A stretch of 32,264 bases of DNA from Paracoccaceae bacterium (GCA_028284705.1 JANQRE010000045.1:1-32264); one strand, 5' to 3'. Positions 16,101 to 28,984 are shown, numbered from the stretch's first letter. Numbers and translations: made by a program. Notes: generated by a model from the letters alone, not told the origin.

Positions 16101-17339
16101 CTCGCTCGCGACCGCGACGACGAAATGGCGATCCTGGAACGCAACATCTATGCCCGTCTTCAGGGCATGATCCTCGGGAAAACGGCTGTCAAAGGCCCAA
16201 AAGGCGTGAAGCCGAAATCGGAAATCACCGAGGAACTGCTGGAAATGCTCAGCCGCGGCCAGTGGTGGCAGCTTGCTCTTGAGAAAGAGGAAGACGCCGC
16301 ACAGGTCGAAGCCCTCAACGCGCAATATGAGGCGCAGAAGCGCTCTCTCGAAGCGCGGTTCGAGGACAAGGTCGAGAAGGTCCGCCGCGGCGACGATCTG
16401 CCTCCGGGCGTGATGAAGATGGTCAAGGTCTTCGTGGCTGTGAAGCGCAAGCTGCAACCCGGCGACAAGATGGCCGGTCGTCACGGCAACAAGGGTGTGA
16501 TCTCGAAGGTTGTTCCGATGGAAGACATGCCGTTCCTCGAAGACGGAACGCCTGTCGACTTCTGCCTCAATCCGCTCGGCGTGCCGTCGCGGATGAACGT
16601 TGGGCAGATCCTCGAGACGCATATGGGCTGGGCCGCCCGTGGTCTGGGTCTCAAAATCGACGACGCGCTGGATGAATTCCGCCGCTCCGGCGATGCTGAG
16701 CCTGTCCGCGATGCGCTCAAGCACGCCTATGGTGACGAGACCTACAAGGACGCCTTCGGCAAGATGAAGACCGAGGACATGATTGAAAGTGCAGAAGCTG
16801 TTCGCAGCGGTGTGCCGATCGCAACCCCGGTCTTTGACGGTGCCAAAGAGGCGGACGTCAACGATGCGCTGGAACGGGCCGGGTTCGACCAATCCGGTCA
16901 GTCGATCCTCTATGATGGTCGCACGGGTGAGCAGTTTGCGCGCCCTGTAACCGTCGGTGTGAAGTATCTCCTGAAACTTCACCACCTGGTCGACGACAAG
17001 ATCCACGCCCGGTCTACCGGTCCATACTCGCTTGTCACGCAGCAGCCACTGGGTGGTAAAGCCCAGTTCGGCGGCCAGCGCTTCGGTGAGATGGAGGTCT
17101 GGGCTTTGGAAGCTTACGGCGCCGCTTACACCTTGCAGGAAATGCTGACGGTGAAATCGGACGACGTGGCAGGCCGGACCAAGGTCTACGAGTCGATCGT
17201 CAAGGGTGAGGACAATTTCGAAGCCGGCGTACCGGAATCGTTCAACGTTCTCGTCAAAGAGGTCCGGGGTCTCGGCCTCAACATGGAACTCCTGGATGCG
17301 GACGACGATGAGCCCGCCAGCGATATCGCAGCGGAGTGA
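13176..17339 (+). CDS. rpoB: DNA-directed RNA polymerase subunit beta
   Basis: At 1387 residues this is a full-length alphaproteobacterial beta subunit, which together with beta' forms the polymerase active centre. The rifampicin pocket is recognisable ([20 protein letters not shown]) with sensitive-type residues at the three commonest resistance positions: Asp537, His547 and Ser552, equivalent to E. coli D516, H526 and S531. The catalytic region [19 protein letters not shown] is intact, as is the C-terminal clamp segment [21 protein letters not shown] purine-rich GAGGAAGTGAAAGG precedes the ATG. The TGA stop overlaps the GTG start of a small lipoprotein gene rather than standing before rpoC. 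Confidence 0.98.
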   Translation: MSQTFVGHKRIRKYFGKIREVLEMPNLIEVQKSSYDLFLNSGDQPEPMDGEGIKGVFQSVFPIKDFNETAVLEFVKYELEDPKYDVEECQQRDMTYSAPLKVTLRLIVFDIDEDTGARSVKDIKEQDVFMGDMPLMTPNGTFIVNGTERVIVSQMHRSPGVFFDHDKGKTHSSGKLLFACRIIPYRGSWLDFEFDAKDIVHARIDRRRKLPVSTLLYALGLDQEGIMDAYYDTVDFRQIKKKKGWATKFFPERIKGTKPAADIIDAKTGDVIAEAGKKVTPRAVKKLIDDGKVTEILLPFEGILGRFVAKDIINEETGEIWVEAGDELTWELDKEGEVTGGTLKTLLDNGVTDIPVLDIDNVNVGPYMRNTVAVDKNFSRETALMDIYRVMRPGEPPTVEAASALFDTLFFDAERYDLSAVGRVKMNMRLDLDAEDTVRTLRKEDIVACIKALVDLRDGRGDVDDIDHLGNRRVRSVGELMENQYRVGLLRMERAIKERMSSVEIDTVMPQDLINAKPAAAAVREFFGSSQLSQFMDQTNPLSEVTHKRRLSALGPGGLTRERAGFEVRDVHPTHYGRMCPIETPEGPNIGLINSLATFARVNKYGFIETPYRKVENGKVTDEVHYMSATEEMRHTVAQANATLDEKGNFINDLVSTRQSGEYMLAQRESVDLIDVSPKQLVSVAASLIPFLENDDANRALMGSNMQRQAVPLLQADAPYVGTGIEGVVATDSGAAIQAKRGGIIDQVDAQRIVVRVTDDIDAGDAGVDIYRLRKFQRSNQNTCINQRPLVKVGDMVSAGEVIADGPSTDMGELALGKNVLVAFMPWNGYNYEDSILISERIARDDVFTSIHIEEFEVAARDTKLGPEEITRDIPNVGEEALRNLDEAGVVYIGADVEPGDILVGKITPKGESPMTPEEKLLRAIFGEKASDVRDTSLRVKPGDFGTVVEVRVFNRHGVEKDERTLQIEREEVERLARDRDDEMAILERNIYARLQGMILGKTAVKGPKGVKPKSEITEELLEMLSRGQWWQLALEKEEDAAQVEALNAQYEAQKRSLEARFEDKVEKVRRGDDLPPGVMKMVKVFVAVKRKLQPGDKMAGRHGNKGVISKVVPMEDMPFLEDGTPVDFCLNPLGVPSRMNVGQILETHMGWAARGLGLKIDDALDEFRRSGDAEPVRDALKHAYGDETYKDAFGKMKTEDMIESAEAVRSGVPIATPVFDGAKEADVNDALERAGFDQSGQSILYDGRTGEQFARPVTVGVKYLLKLHHLVDDKIHARSTGPYSLVTQQPLGGKAQFGGQRFGEMEVWALEAYGAAYTLQEMLTVKSDDVAGRTKVYESIVKGEDNFEAGVPESFNVLVKEVRGLGLNMELLDADDDEPASDIAAE

Positions 17340-17685
17340 GGATTATCATGACAGCAATGGTATCCACGCTCGCTGTGAGCGGATTCGCAGGTTGCACTCC
17401 GGCACAGCAAGGAGTTGTGCCAGGTACGGTAAGTGTCAAAGAGATCGAGCTTTCCGAGAGACAGAGTAGATCCGGCGGAACGCACCAGATTTCGGTGATC
17501 GAGCCGGTGAGTGAAGAAGAAGTCTCGCGGATAGCTTCTCAGGCGTGCAATCTGCCGAAACCTGTAAGCGTCGATAAATTAACCGTCGAAGACAACCTGT
17601 TGATCGAAGGCCTCATTGTCGGAGTTCAGGGCGTTTCGGAGACAGTTTACACAATCAAATGCCCGGAACCTGGAAAGGACACCCA

Positions 17686-17689
<4 letters not shown>
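17336..17689 (+). CDS. Small predicted lipoprotein between rpoB and rpoC
   Basis: The gene encodes 117 residues with a short lipoprotein-like signal ([20 protein letters not shown]; Cys20 as lipid site), then a polar domain with two cysteines (71 and 109) that could pair, and the motif [17 protein letters not shown] do not recognise the family. GTG 17336 overlaps the rpoB stop (GTGA), and the TGA stop overlaps the rpoC ATG (ATGA), so translation is probably coupled on both sides. GTG is preferred because it supplies the basic residue a signal needs; an ATG at 17348 with GAGGA five bases upstream is a strong alternative. Codons such as AGA, AGG, ATA, TTA and GTA are frequent here and scarce in rpoB and rpoC, suggesting acquisition or weak codon selection. 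Confidence 0.75.
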
Positions 17690-21945
<4,256 letters not shown>

Positions 21946-21968
21946 GCCACTGGTTCTCATGAACACCC

Positions 21969-22000
21969 AAAAGCCCCGCCAATTGGCGGGGCTTTTTTTT
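21969..22000 (+). terminator. Terminator of the rplJL-rpoBC operon
   Basis: A stem GCCCCGCC/GGCGGGGC (21973-21980 with 21985-21992), extended by A-T pairs, has an AATT loop and eight T residues (21993-22000). It is the strongest terminator in the window and can act in both directions. Confidence 0.95.
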
Positions 22001-22020
22001 CGACGTGCTGCTGTTGTCCG

Positions 22021-22191
22021 TTACGGATCGCTTGAAAGATAAATACCAGGGTGCGCCGTCATGAACTGAAGAAGTTCACGGAGCTCTCGGCGAAGTTCCT
22101 TTGTCTGGGCGTGGCGGAGCTTCAATTGGACGGCTTCGACGGCGCGCTCCCAATTGGCAAGTGCCTTTGTATTGGTGCGGTTTTGGGTCAT
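22021..22191 (-). CDS. Small basic helical protein, 56 residues
   Basis: A minus-strand gene with an excellent ribosome site (GGAGGGTAAAGAT directly before ATG at 22191). The product is rich in Arg, Lys, Glu and Leu and should be almost entirely alpha-helical (ANWERAVEAVQLKLRHAQ, then KELRRELRELLQFM). No signal, membrane segment or cysteine is present. It begins four bases after the stop of the small membrane-protein gene, so the two form a tight operon. I do not recognise the family and assign no function. Confidence 0.6.
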   Translation of the reverse strand: MTQNRTNTKALANWERAVEAVQLKLRHAQTKELRRELRELLQFMTAHPGIYLSSDP

Positions 22192-22195
22192 ATCT

Positions 22196-22357
22196 TTACC
22201 CTCCAACCAAATGCGAGACGGTCTCAGGAAACGTCGCGAGCGCGAAATACAACGCGGCCAACACGTGATATATCAAACCGGTTAGATGGTTCAGAAAGAG
22301 AACCAGGCCCGACAAAATAACCAGTGATGGTAGGTAAGTTTTGGTGTCTTCATTCAT
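22196..22357 (-). CDS. Small membrane protein, 53 residues
   Basis: A minus-strand gene starting at the ATG at 22357-22355 with a GAGG site just upstream. After a short polar start (MNEDTKTYLP) it has two hydrophobic segments, roughly 9-27 and 28-43, with little room for a loop, so it could be a hairpin or a single long membrane segment. The open frame continues upstream to 22636, but that part overlaps the divergent regulator gene and looks non-coding. It forms a two-gene unit with the helical protein and is AT-rich relative to the ribosomal genes. Function unknown; a role as a membrane partner or toxin-like peptide is speculation. Confidence 0.55.
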   Translation of the reverse strand: MNEDTKTYLPSLVILSGLVLFLNHLTGLIYHVLAALYFALATFPETVSHLVGG

Positions 22358-22554
22358 TGGATACCTCAATAAGCTGCATGAATTGATGTTTTGATTGTGA
22401 GGTGTTTCCAGAGTCTGCGCATAGTTCAATTTGGTCGAAAACACAGAAAAAATTGTAGTTTCCGGCTGGTTTCTGCAAATCCGGAAAGCAAAAAGACTCC
22501 ACTTACCGAAGAGGTTATTGCAATTATCACATAAACTCTCTGAGGGAGGGGCTG

Positions 22555-23907
22555 ATGTCGAATTCGGGTGATTCTGGAAAGTCCGGCGGTCGACCGCCGA
22601 AGATAGATGACCCAGAACAACAGGATTTGATCGCAAGAAACTGGATCGAAAGCTGTTCGCGCGGAGAGTTCGCCATTCCGCAGAAATTGCGGGAGCGGTT
22701 CGATGCAGCCGATATCGACGCGGACAACCGTGCGATTAAGACCGTGCTGCAACGGCTTGTGGCGGCAGGCAGGATCGAGATGCGCCTCGACGCGCAGGAT
22801 GTTGTGCCGACCCGCGACATGGACCTTGAGGAGGCGTTACAGCGGCGTTGGCCAAATGTCGCGAAATTCTATGTTTTTGATCTCTCCACCGTCCATCAAG
22901 ATGCAAAGCACAAAATGCTCTCTCGCGGTTTTGCGCCGTATTTTCTGCGCAAGGAAGTGGCCGGGAAGTATCGCTCTTTCGGGATCGGTTCGGGAAAAAC
23001 CGTCAGCTGTTTCGCGTCTGAAATCGAACGGCTGGCCAGCACCCGCCTGCAGCCCGTTGCTGCGCGATGGGGAGAGCGTGACATCGAAGTGTATTCGCTG
23101 GCAGGAAGTATCTTTCGGGGCGCGATGGGCGGTCCTTTCGATGCAGACAACAACGCCCATAGATTTGGCGCTGCGATAGGTGCACATGCCGTGAATTTGG
23201 TTGATCTGCCAATTGCGATTACTCAATTGGAGGAGGAAGCGAATGTCTCCCGCGCCGAGAAGGACCGAGTGTGGCTACTCGAGGCGAAGCGCAAGCTGCT
23301 TGATCGCAAGAAAGCCGCCCGCGCGTCGATCCTGGGTGGGTTCAAGGATCAACGCGACGACCCGGGCGAGCAATCGGATAAGATTCTCAAAAATATGAAA
23401 TCGGCGCTGTTGCCGCATCTTCCCGAAATGTCGGTTCTTGGGGTCGGCACCTGGAATGGTGGCCACGCGCTGCACGATTATTCCCACGCCCTTGACCGCG
23501 TGAGGGAGGAGTATGCAACCTCGCTGCAGGCGCTGGATACTGAATTCCGAGAGTTGAATGCCCTGGTGGCGTTCGTCTGGAGATATGTGCGCGATAAATA
23601 CGGTATCGACTGGATTTGTCTGGGAGATATCGGGAACCGCCTCTTTTCCATTGAGCGTCCACCGGTTGCCGCCAAGGACCCGGTACTCGCCTTGATCTTG
23701 CAGGAGGTCGATGACCTGATCTCAACGCGCGTTAATCCCCGGCTGGTAACGATCTCAAAGTCGCTCTTGCGTCTATCATCAGGTCTCGTGCTGATGGCCT
23801 GCGGCAAGAAGCATTGGGCTGTGCGAAGCATGTTGAACCGGACCATCGTGCGTTTCGATCACGTCTGCATCGATACCGAAATCGCGATTGGTCTGATGGG
23901 AGACTAA
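22555..23907 (+). CDS. SorC-family-like transcriptional regulator, enlarged
   Basis: The 450-residue protein shows the SorC layout. An N-terminal HTH-like region (about 20-75) leads into GRIEMRLDAQ (72-81) and RDMDLEEALQRRWPNVAKFYV (87-107), which match the linker after the SorC HTH. A sugar-binding domain follows with GIGSGKT (143-149), VLGVG (294-298), GDIGNRLFS (357-365) and a C-terminal MACGKKHWAVRSMLN (414-428) repeating the family's A-x-G-x2-K pattern. SorC proteins are usually about 315 residues; the extra length lies mainly in a charged helical insert at about 222-290. No sugar gene is adjacent, so the effector is unknown. A strong ribosome site (GAGGGAGGGG) precedes the ATG. It is divergent from the two tiny minus-strand genes, which it may control. 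Confidence 0.7.
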   Translation: MSNSGDSGKSGGRPPKIDDPEQQDLIARNWIESCSRGEFAIPQKLRERFDAADIDADNRAIKTVLQRLVAAGRIEMRLDAQDVVPTRDMDLEEALQRRWPNVAKFYVFDLSTVHQDAKHKMLSRGFAPYFLRKEVAGKYRSFGIGSGKTVSCFASEIERLASTRLQPVAARWGERDIEVYSLAGSIFRGAMGGPFDADNNAHRFGAAIGAHAVNLVDLPIAITQLEEEANVSRAEKDRVWLLEAKRKLLDRKKAARASILGGFKDQRDDPGEQSDKILKNMKSALLPHLPEMSVLGVGTWNGGHALHDYSHALDRVREEYATSLQALDTEFRELNALVAFVWRYVRDKYGIDWICLGDIGNRLFSIERPPVAAKDPVLALILQEVDDLISTRVNPRLVTISKSLLRLSSGLVLMACGKKHWAVRSMLNRTIVRFDHVCIDTEIAIGLMGD

Positions 23908-23932
23908 TGGTCTCTGAGCGGATCGCAAAAAA

Positions 23933-23957
23933 GGCCCCACAAATTGTGGAGCCCTTT
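23933..23957. terminator. Terminator between convergent genes
   Basis: The stem pairs GGCCCCAC (23933-23940) with GTGGAGCC (23946-23953), one mismatch, flanked by an A-run on the left and CTTT on the right. It can serve both the SorC-like gene and the minus-strand hydrolase gene. Confidence 0.65.
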
Positions 23958-23974
23958 AATGTGTTTGTTATCGC

Positions 23975-24928
23975 TCAGCTCTCTGAACCGACCGCAAAAT
24001 GGGCCGCCATCGTGTCGGCTGCGCGCGTGACGTCTTCAGGATTGTCGTAGAAGTCGAACTGCGTGACATCTTCCAGCATCCGCAGTGTTGCCTCGCCAGC
24101 AAACCCCTCCAGGAAGCTGCGCACACCTTGCGGGATCGCGGCGGCTTCGGAATGCACAACGGCCAGGGGTTGCGTCAGACGGTTGGGGTCGTCGGCAGGA
24201 TGATAGGTCAGCCAACCTTCCCAACCTGCATTGTTCCACTGGTTGTCATATTCCGGGATCGCGCCGCGGTCGGCCTCGTAGTAGTAACCGCCGATCGGCA
24301 TCAGAACGCCTTCCGCACCTTCGGGACCCGCAGCCGGGATGATTTGTCCGCCGGCAGCTTCCGCGGCGCGGGACATATCGATCAGGCCGGAAACCCCTTC
24401 GGCACCGCCATAGACCGCCTCCACGATTTCTTCGTTTTGCAACCAGGGCGCCACGAGGCCGATCCGGCTGACCAGATCGTTCCCGGCGACAGCGTCGATC
24501 ATGTATCCGGCAGAGGCGCAAATCCCCAGACCATTGATCCGGTCCGCATCAACTTCCGGCAGCGTCGCCACGAAATCAAACGCGGCACGGATGTCAGAGG
24601 TTTTGGTTTCCGGGCTTTCAACGAAACGGACATTTTGCGGCAGGTCACCGGACTTGCCCCAGCCGCGGAAGTCGAAGGTGAAGGCGGCAAAGCCCCGCTC
24701 GACCATCTGTTCGGCATAGACGCGTGGCATTTGCTCCTCGACGGTTGTCCAGGCGCCGGTGACAACAACGGCGGGCAGGGCGGAGCCGTCATGGTTTTCG
24801 GGCAGGTACAGCGTGCCTGACAGTCTCGCGCCTTCATTTTCGAAGGTGACGGTGCGGGTTTCCACTTGGGCAATGGCCGAGGTTGTGGCCATCAAAGCGG
24901 CGGCGGCGGTCAAAGCTACTTTTTTCAT
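23975..24928 (-). CDS. Exported alpha/beta hydrolase
   Basis: The 317-residue protein has a Sec signal peptide (MKKVALTAAAALMATTSAIA, cut before Gln21) and an alpha/beta hydrolase domain. Visible parts are the DFRGWGKSG loop (86-94), the nucleophile region GLGICASAG (133-141) with candidate nucleophiles Cys137 or Ser139, an acidic HSEAAAIP (259-266) and a C-terminal His310 in AAHF following QFDFYDNPEDV. The dual Cys/Ser elbow resembles dienelactone hydrolase-like members of the fold. The substrate is unknown. It is the last gene of a minus-strand set with the SnoaL-like protein (43 bases upstream) and the AraC regulator. Confidence 0.82.
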   Translation of the reverse strand: MKKVALTAAAALMATTSAIAQVETRTVTFENEGARLSGTLYLPENHDGSALPAVVVTGAWTTVEEQMPRVYAEQMVERGFAAFTFDFRGWGKSGDLPQNVRFVESPETKTSDIRAAFDFVATLPEVDADRINGLGICASAGYMIDAVAGNDLVSRIGLVAPWLQNEEIVEAVYGGAEGVSGLIDMSRAAEAAGGQIIPAAGPEGAEGVLMPIGGYYYEADRGAIPEYDNQWNNAGWEGWLTYHPADDPNRLTQPLAVVHSEAAAIPQGVRSFLEGFAGEATLRMLEDVTQFDFYDNPEDVTRAADTMAAHFAVGSES

Positions 24929-24971
24929 ATCTCAGATATCCTGTGAGTTTGGGTTCTTGGATGTGGTGGGA

Positions 24972-25532
24972 TTACGATCCAGGGGTGTTCCGGACGAAGG
25001 GGTTGCCGCGTTCGGCAGTGGCGGTGAAGGTCATGGCGTTCACTTTCCAACCGTCGTCTTCCCGCACGAAGCCGTGCTCATAAGTGCCCCAGACTTCCCA
25101 GAGCGCCTCGCCGCCGTTTTCCTGCAATGCGCCACGCTCCATGCGGTTCCAGGCATAACCGTGGGACAGCATCGTGGCCGCACCCTCGCCATGGAAGGTC
25201 ACGCGATGATTACCCCGCAGATGGAAGGAGGTTTTCTCCTCCGTCAGGTTCGACGACCACCCGGCGATCAAGGCGTCTGCGGGGATCGTGGCGGGCTCTC
25301 CGCCGACCAGCGACGTGAAGTCCACCGTGATCTCATCGGTGAAGAAGCTGCGGGTGAGCGCCCAATCCTTGGCGTCTACGCCTGCGTCGATGGCGTCGGC
25401 GATGCGCACCATCTCGGCTTGGGCGATGAGGGTCTCGGTGGTGATCGGGGTGCCTGCGAGGGCAGGGGTGTCGGCCGCGATGGCACTTGATGCTACAAGG
25501 GATGCTGCGGCTGTCAGGGTTGCGAATTTCAT
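24972..25532 (-). CDS. Exported SnoaL/NTF2-like protein
   Basis: The 186-residue product has a signal peptide (MKFATLTAAASLVASSAIA) and a cone-shaped SnoaL/NTF2-like domain. The diagnostic opening helix AEMVRIADAIDAGVDAKDW leads to FTDEITVDF, and the closing strands include WEVWGTYEHGFVREDDGWKV. Members bind or modify small hydrophobic ligands; no specific activity can be read. The start at 25532 has GGGAG eight bases before it; an earlier in-frame ATG (25556) would add residues before the signal. It is probably co-transcribed with the hydrolase and may be controlled by the AraC protein behind it. Confidence 0.8.
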   Translation of the reverse strand: MKFATLTAAASLVASSAIAADTPALAGTPITTETLIAQAEMVRIADAIDAGVDAKDWALTRSFFTDEITVDFTSLVGGEPATIPADALIAGWSSNLTEEKTSFHLRGNHRVTFHGEGAATMLSHGYAWNRMERGALQENGGEALWEVWGTYEHGFVREDDGWKVNAMTFTATAERGNPFVRNTPGS

Positions 25533-25661
25533 TGGTGTATCTCCCGGTTTCGTCACTTGGGCGTCTGGCCCGATGACAAAAGAGATACGGCGCGCGGTCG
25601 GCGATTAATTGAACCGCTCTGCGCGAGTTTTGCACGATCCTGCTTTTTTGAGGATGTCCGC

Positions 25662-26549
25662 CTAAGCTGCCTTTCCGGCCCGGAACTGGCGCGGCGTTTG
25701 GCCGGTAACCTGCTTGAAGCTGCGCGAGAAATGAGCCTGATCGGCAAAGCCGCAGGCCAGCGCGATGTCGCCCAAGGGACGTGTCGCATCCTCCATCATC
25801 GCGATCGCCTGCTCGATGCGGTAGGCGAGCACATATTGCATCGGTGTGGAGCCAAGCGTCTCCTTGAACACTCGGGCAAAATGCGACGGGCTCATCCCCG
25901 CTTCGCGCGCCAAATCCTCTACCGATATCGTCTGGTCCAACCGTGCGCGAATGACGGCCAGAACCCGTTTGTAGTGATCGGAGGTGAACTTTGCCGACAG
26001 CGCGACCTCTTCGGGGCGGCGTTTGCCGTAGCGCTGCAGAAGTTTCACCAGCAGCACCCGGCTCATCGCCTCAAACATCACTCCCGACGAGATATCGTCG
26101 CTTTCCAGCGCATCGCGCAGCATCACGCCCGCAGCACAGAGGTCGGGATCGGAAAATTGCGGCTCGTCGTGAAACTGCTGGCGATCGAGCAGCATGCCCA
26201 ACTCGGTCTGCGCAAATTTTTCGACCCGTGCGGGATCGAGTGTGACGATGATAACGTCCGATTTCGCAAACCAACGCCATCCTGACCGCATGCCTGCGGG
26301 CGTCACGATGATATCGTCCTTCTCAAGCGTGAAATCCCGCATGACGCCATCACGAATGTTCTGCACCCGATGCGCATTTGCTTGCAGGTTCAGCACGATG
26401 TGATGCTCGGCAAAGACATCCTCCGGCATCGCGTCTGGTTCAGCCTGAAAATAGCGGACCGACATGAGCGCGGCGGCGGAGGTGTGCTCCATCTCATCGC
26501 TGTTGAGCAGGGGAAGCGAGGGGTAAATCTCTTGATATCGGCGCGGCAT
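25662..26549 (-). CDS. AraC-family transcriptional regulator
   Basis: The 295-residue protein has an N-terminal effector domain (about 20-185) without a close match I can name. It ends in a double helix-turn-helix AraC domain with SVEDLAREAGMSPSHFARVFK as the first HTH and IALACGFADQAHFSRSFKQVTG as the second. The start at 26549 is chosen for the AAAGGA site ten bases upstream; the frame stays open to 26726 but that part would overlap the divergent transporter gene. The exported SnoaL-like and hydrolase genes lie directly downstream on the same strand and are its most likely targets; the transporter gene is the other candidate. Confidence 0.9.
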   Translation of the reverse strand: MPRRYQEIYPSLPLLNSDEMEHTSAAALMSVRYFQAEPDAMPEDVFAEHHIVLNLQANAHRVQNIRDGVMRDFTLEKDDIIVTPAGMRSGWRWFAKSDVIIVTLDPARVEKFAQTELGMLLDRQQFHDEPQFSDPDLCAAGVMLRDALESDDISSGVMFEAMSRVLLVKLLQRYGKRRPEEVALSAKFTSDHYKRVLAVIRARLDQTISVEDLAREAGMSPSHFARVFKETLGSTPMQYVLAYRIEQAIAMMEDATRPLGDIALACGFADQAHFSRSFKQVTGQTPRQFRAGKAA

Positions 26550-26664
26550 CGGGTTTGGGTCCTTTGTCCGGAGCATAGCACGCGCACCCGTTGCGACCAG
26601 CTTCTCCGGCGGGCGCCAGAGTAGGCTCTGGGCATCCTTAAAAACCCCTGCTACCGCTGCTGCC

Positions 26665-27543
26665 ATGGGACTGACGGACAACATGCGCGGCGCGGCGTTT
26701 ATGACGGGCTCGATGACCGCCTTCACGCTGAACGATGTGGCGATGAAGATGCTCGCGCCGGATATGCCGCTTTTTCAGGCGATCCTATTGCGCAGCTTGA
26801 TCGTCTTTGTGCTGATGATCGCGCTGATCCGGCTGCAAAACAGGCCATTTCAGAGGATCGGTCGTCGCGATTGGTCGCTGATCCTGACCCGTGGCGCAGT
26901 TGAGCTACTCGCGATCTTTCTGTTCCTCACGGCGCTTTTCAACATGCCGATTGCGAATGCGACGGCAATCCTGCAGGTACTGCCACTGACGGTATCCCTC
27001 GCAGCCGCAGTGTTTCTGAACGAGCCCATCGGCTGGCGTCGTATCGCCGCAATCCTGATCGGGTTCGTGGGCGTGATGCTGATCATCCGTCCGGGTACGG
27101 AGGGGTTCACGATCTATTCGCTCTATGCTCTGGGCGCCGTCATCTGCGTAACCTTTCGCGATCTGGCCGCGCGGCAACTCTCCCCCGATGTGCCGACCAA
27201 TCAGGTGGCACTGGTGACGGTGGTGATGATCGGGCTGGGCAGCGCCGTTGCTAGCTTCTGGAGTCCGTGGGTCGCCCCCACAGGCAATATGCTCGGCCTT
27301 CTGGCGATAGCCTCAGCCTTCGTCATCGGCGGTTACATCTTCTCCATCTCCGCGATGCGGGTGGGGGAGATCGGGTTCGTCACACCCTTCCGCTACTCAG
27401 GCCTTCTGGTCGCGATCATCGTGGGTTTCCTTTTCTTCGACGAGTGGCCGGATTTCTGGACACTGACCGGCAGTGCAATTGTGGTCGCGACCGGGATTTT
27501 CACCTTGATGCGCGAGCAAAGAGCCGCGCGGGCCGCGACCTAA
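26665..27543 (+). CDS. EamA/DMT-family transporter
   Basis: This 292-residue inner-membrane protein has about ten hydrophobic helices arranged as two EamA repeats, typical of drug/metabolite exporters. Repeat 1 ends in NEPIGWRRIAAILIGFVGVMLI and repeat 2 in DEWPDFWTLTGSAIVVATGI, the usual paired signature with an acidic residue before the last two helices. The substrate cannot be predicted. It is divergent from the AraC gene with 115 bases between. Its TAA stop overlaps the end of the convergent Hint-domain gene by four bases. Confidence 0.9.
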   Translation: MGLTDNMRGAAFMTGSMTAFTLNDVAMKMLAPDMPLFQAILLRSLIVFVLMIALIRLQNRPFQRIGRRDWSLILTRGAVELLAIFLFLTALFNMPIANATAILQVLPLTVSLAAAVFLNEPIGWRRIAAILIGFVGVMLIIRPGTEGFTIYSLYALGAVICVTFRDLAARQLSPDVPTNQVALVTVVMIGLGSAVASFWSPWVAPTGNMLGLLAIASAFVIGGYIFSISAMRVGEIGFVTPFRYSGLLVAIIVGFLFFDEWPDFWTLTGSAIVVATGIFTLMREQRAARAAT

Positions 27544-28562
27544 CCGGTCATATAGGCCCGCATGACATCTGTGTCGCGGCTGGTCAGGCAGGGCGCGGCG
27601 GTCTCGTAAGCGCCATCGGCCAGGTGCGGGAAGAGTGTCAGCAACTCCTCCCGCGTCGCGTTGTCCAAAGAACTGATCGCCACGTCGCCGGGGAAAAAGC
27701 TTTCCGACAGCGTGCCTTCCGCCTCGATGATTTCATGGGCATCGAACATTAGGTGGACATATTCCACATCCGCCATTTCGACCTGTGCCACACCGGGCAG
27801 ACCGACCAAGTGCTTCGCGGCCACCAGAACGGCTTCGGCGGAGAACAACAGTTCCGGGCCCTTGCCTTCAATCAACATCCGATGCTGCGGGGAGACCATC
27901 AATTCGCGTGTATTGCCAACGGCACCTTTGGCGAACCGGATCGGAGCGAGGGATCCCGTGCCGTCCACAACCGTCATGCCGACCCAGCGGACTTCCTTCA
28001 CCCCATCGCGGGTCCAGACCTCATCGCCAGGATCAAGCTCTTCGATGGGCACCAGCCCGGCGGGCGTGCGCACCAAAGTGCCAGCGACAAAGCAGGGGAT
28101 GAATTCCTCGTACTCGCTATCGCCGTTATTGGAGCCGCTGGTTTTGACGTATTTCACGCCGGGCACGAGGAAATCGTCGGTGGCAAAGCCCCAGACATCC
28201 TGAGTGATGCCATCCTTGGAGAACACCGTCAGGCGGATCGTCGGACCGGTTTCGTTTCCGTTGGCGTCCAATGCGCGCAGGAAGATGATCGACTCCGATT
28301 CAACCGGAGTGCCGGGTGCAACCAAACCACCGCCATCGATGATGGTGTGACCATCTTCGTCGTCATCTTCGAAAATGTCCGGGTCGCCGCCGGTGTCGTC
28401 AACTATGACATCTTGACGGCCAAAACCGGACTGAAATTCGAAGATCGTGCCGTTAGGTGTGTTGGAATTGTTGATGATCGGATTGCCGGGCGTGCCAAAA
28501 GGCGACGAGCCGTCGATCAAAAGTGCTTCGCTGTCAAACGCGAGCAGAGCGCGGGCGACCAT
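27540..28562 (-). CDS. Hint-domain (hedgehog/intein-type) protein
   Basis: The 340-residue protein has an acidic, Gly/Asp/Asn-rich N-terminal part (1-155, with DDTGGDPDIFEDDDEDG). A Hint domain follows, starting at CFVAGTLVRTPAG (157-169) and running through PIEELDPGDEVWTRDG to SPQHRM (224-229). Cys157 is the expected self-processing nucleophile and His227 sits in the second conserved block. There is no signal peptide; proteins of this kind in roseobacters often have calcium-binding or secretion-related N-terminal parts, so type I secretion is possible but not shown. It ends about 55 residues after the Hint core with a conserved-looking tail. GGAG lies nine bases before the start. Confidence 0.88.
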   Translation of the reverse strand: MVARALLAFDSEALLIDGSSPFGTPGNPIINNSNTPNGTIFEFQSGFGRQDVIVDDTGGDPDIFEDDDEDGHTIIDGGGLVAPGTPVESESIIFLRALDANGNETGPTIRLTVFSKDGITQDVWGFATDDFLVPGVKYVKTSGSNNGDSEYEEFIPCFVAGTLVRTPAGLVPIEELDPGDEVWTRDGVKEVRWVGMTVVDGTGSLAPIRFAKGAVGNTRELMVSPQHRMLIEGKGPELLFSAEAVLVAAKHLVGLPGVAQVEMADVEYVHLMFDAHEIIEAEGTLSESFFPGDVAISSLDNATREELLTLFPHLADGAYETAAPCLTSRDTDVMRAYMTG

Positions 28563-28835
28563 GATGAATTCTCCGTAAGCGGGGGCAGCTACGTGTGTGT
28601 AATGCGTGTTTTATAGAGATTTGCGGGGAAAAGGTCTGCTCACGGTCCCGTGGGCTCCGGCGGATTCCGGCTGGACAATCTGTTTCCAAATCGAGGAAAA
28701 TCGTGGCGTGAGTGCATGGGCCTTATTTTGTGGCAAAATGAAGGCGGCGGGCTGTTGTGCAACGACCTGAAATGATGCCGCTTCGCAACATATCTTCCAG
28801 CGAAATCCCGCTGGTTAACGGCAAAGGGGCGGCTG
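28563..28835. other. Divergent intergenic region before the str operon
   Basis: No gene is supported. It contains upstream sequence of the minus-strand Hint gene, including an AT-rich -10-like TATAAA read on the minus strand near 28612, and then the approach to the str promoter. Nothing else stands out. Confidence 0.4.
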
Positions 28836-28864
28836 TTGACAGCCCAGGCGAACCCTTCTATTAC
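28836..28864 (+). promoter_or_regulatory. rpsL: Predicted str operon promoter
   Basis: A perfect -35 TTGACA (28836-28841) and TATTAC (28859-28864), 17 bases apart, are the best sigma-70-type match in the window. The start would be near 28871, leaving a leader of about 217 bases before rpsL. Confidence 0.75.
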
Positions 28865-28919
28865 GCGCGCACCTGAGGGTGGCCAGTTCGCCCGAAGGCA
28901 TCATAACCGAAGTGATCAC

Positions 28920-28984
28920 GCTGGGAGCGTTTTGAGAGCCCAGCCTCTGAGAATTCCGCCGCGCTGACCCCAGGTAGGGCTCTC
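28920..28984 (+). promoter_or_regulatory. Competing hairpins in the rpsL leader
   Basis: GCTGGG/CCCAGC (28920-28925 with 28939-28944) and GAGAGCCC/GGGCTCTC (28934-28941 with 28977-28984) share bases 28939-28941, so only one can form at a time. This may be a regulatory leader, but no known ribosomal-protein leader motif is recognised. Confidence 0.4.

Noticed and set aside
14763-17006. A 747-codon minus-strand open frame inside rpoB
   Set aside because: It is antisense to the conserved polymerase sequence, its translation is low-complexity in His, Val and Asp, and it has no start signal.
24759-26285. Plus-strand open frames opposite the hydrolase, SnoaL-like and AraC genes
   Set aside because: They are shadows of well-supported minus-strand genes with signal peptides and domain matches.
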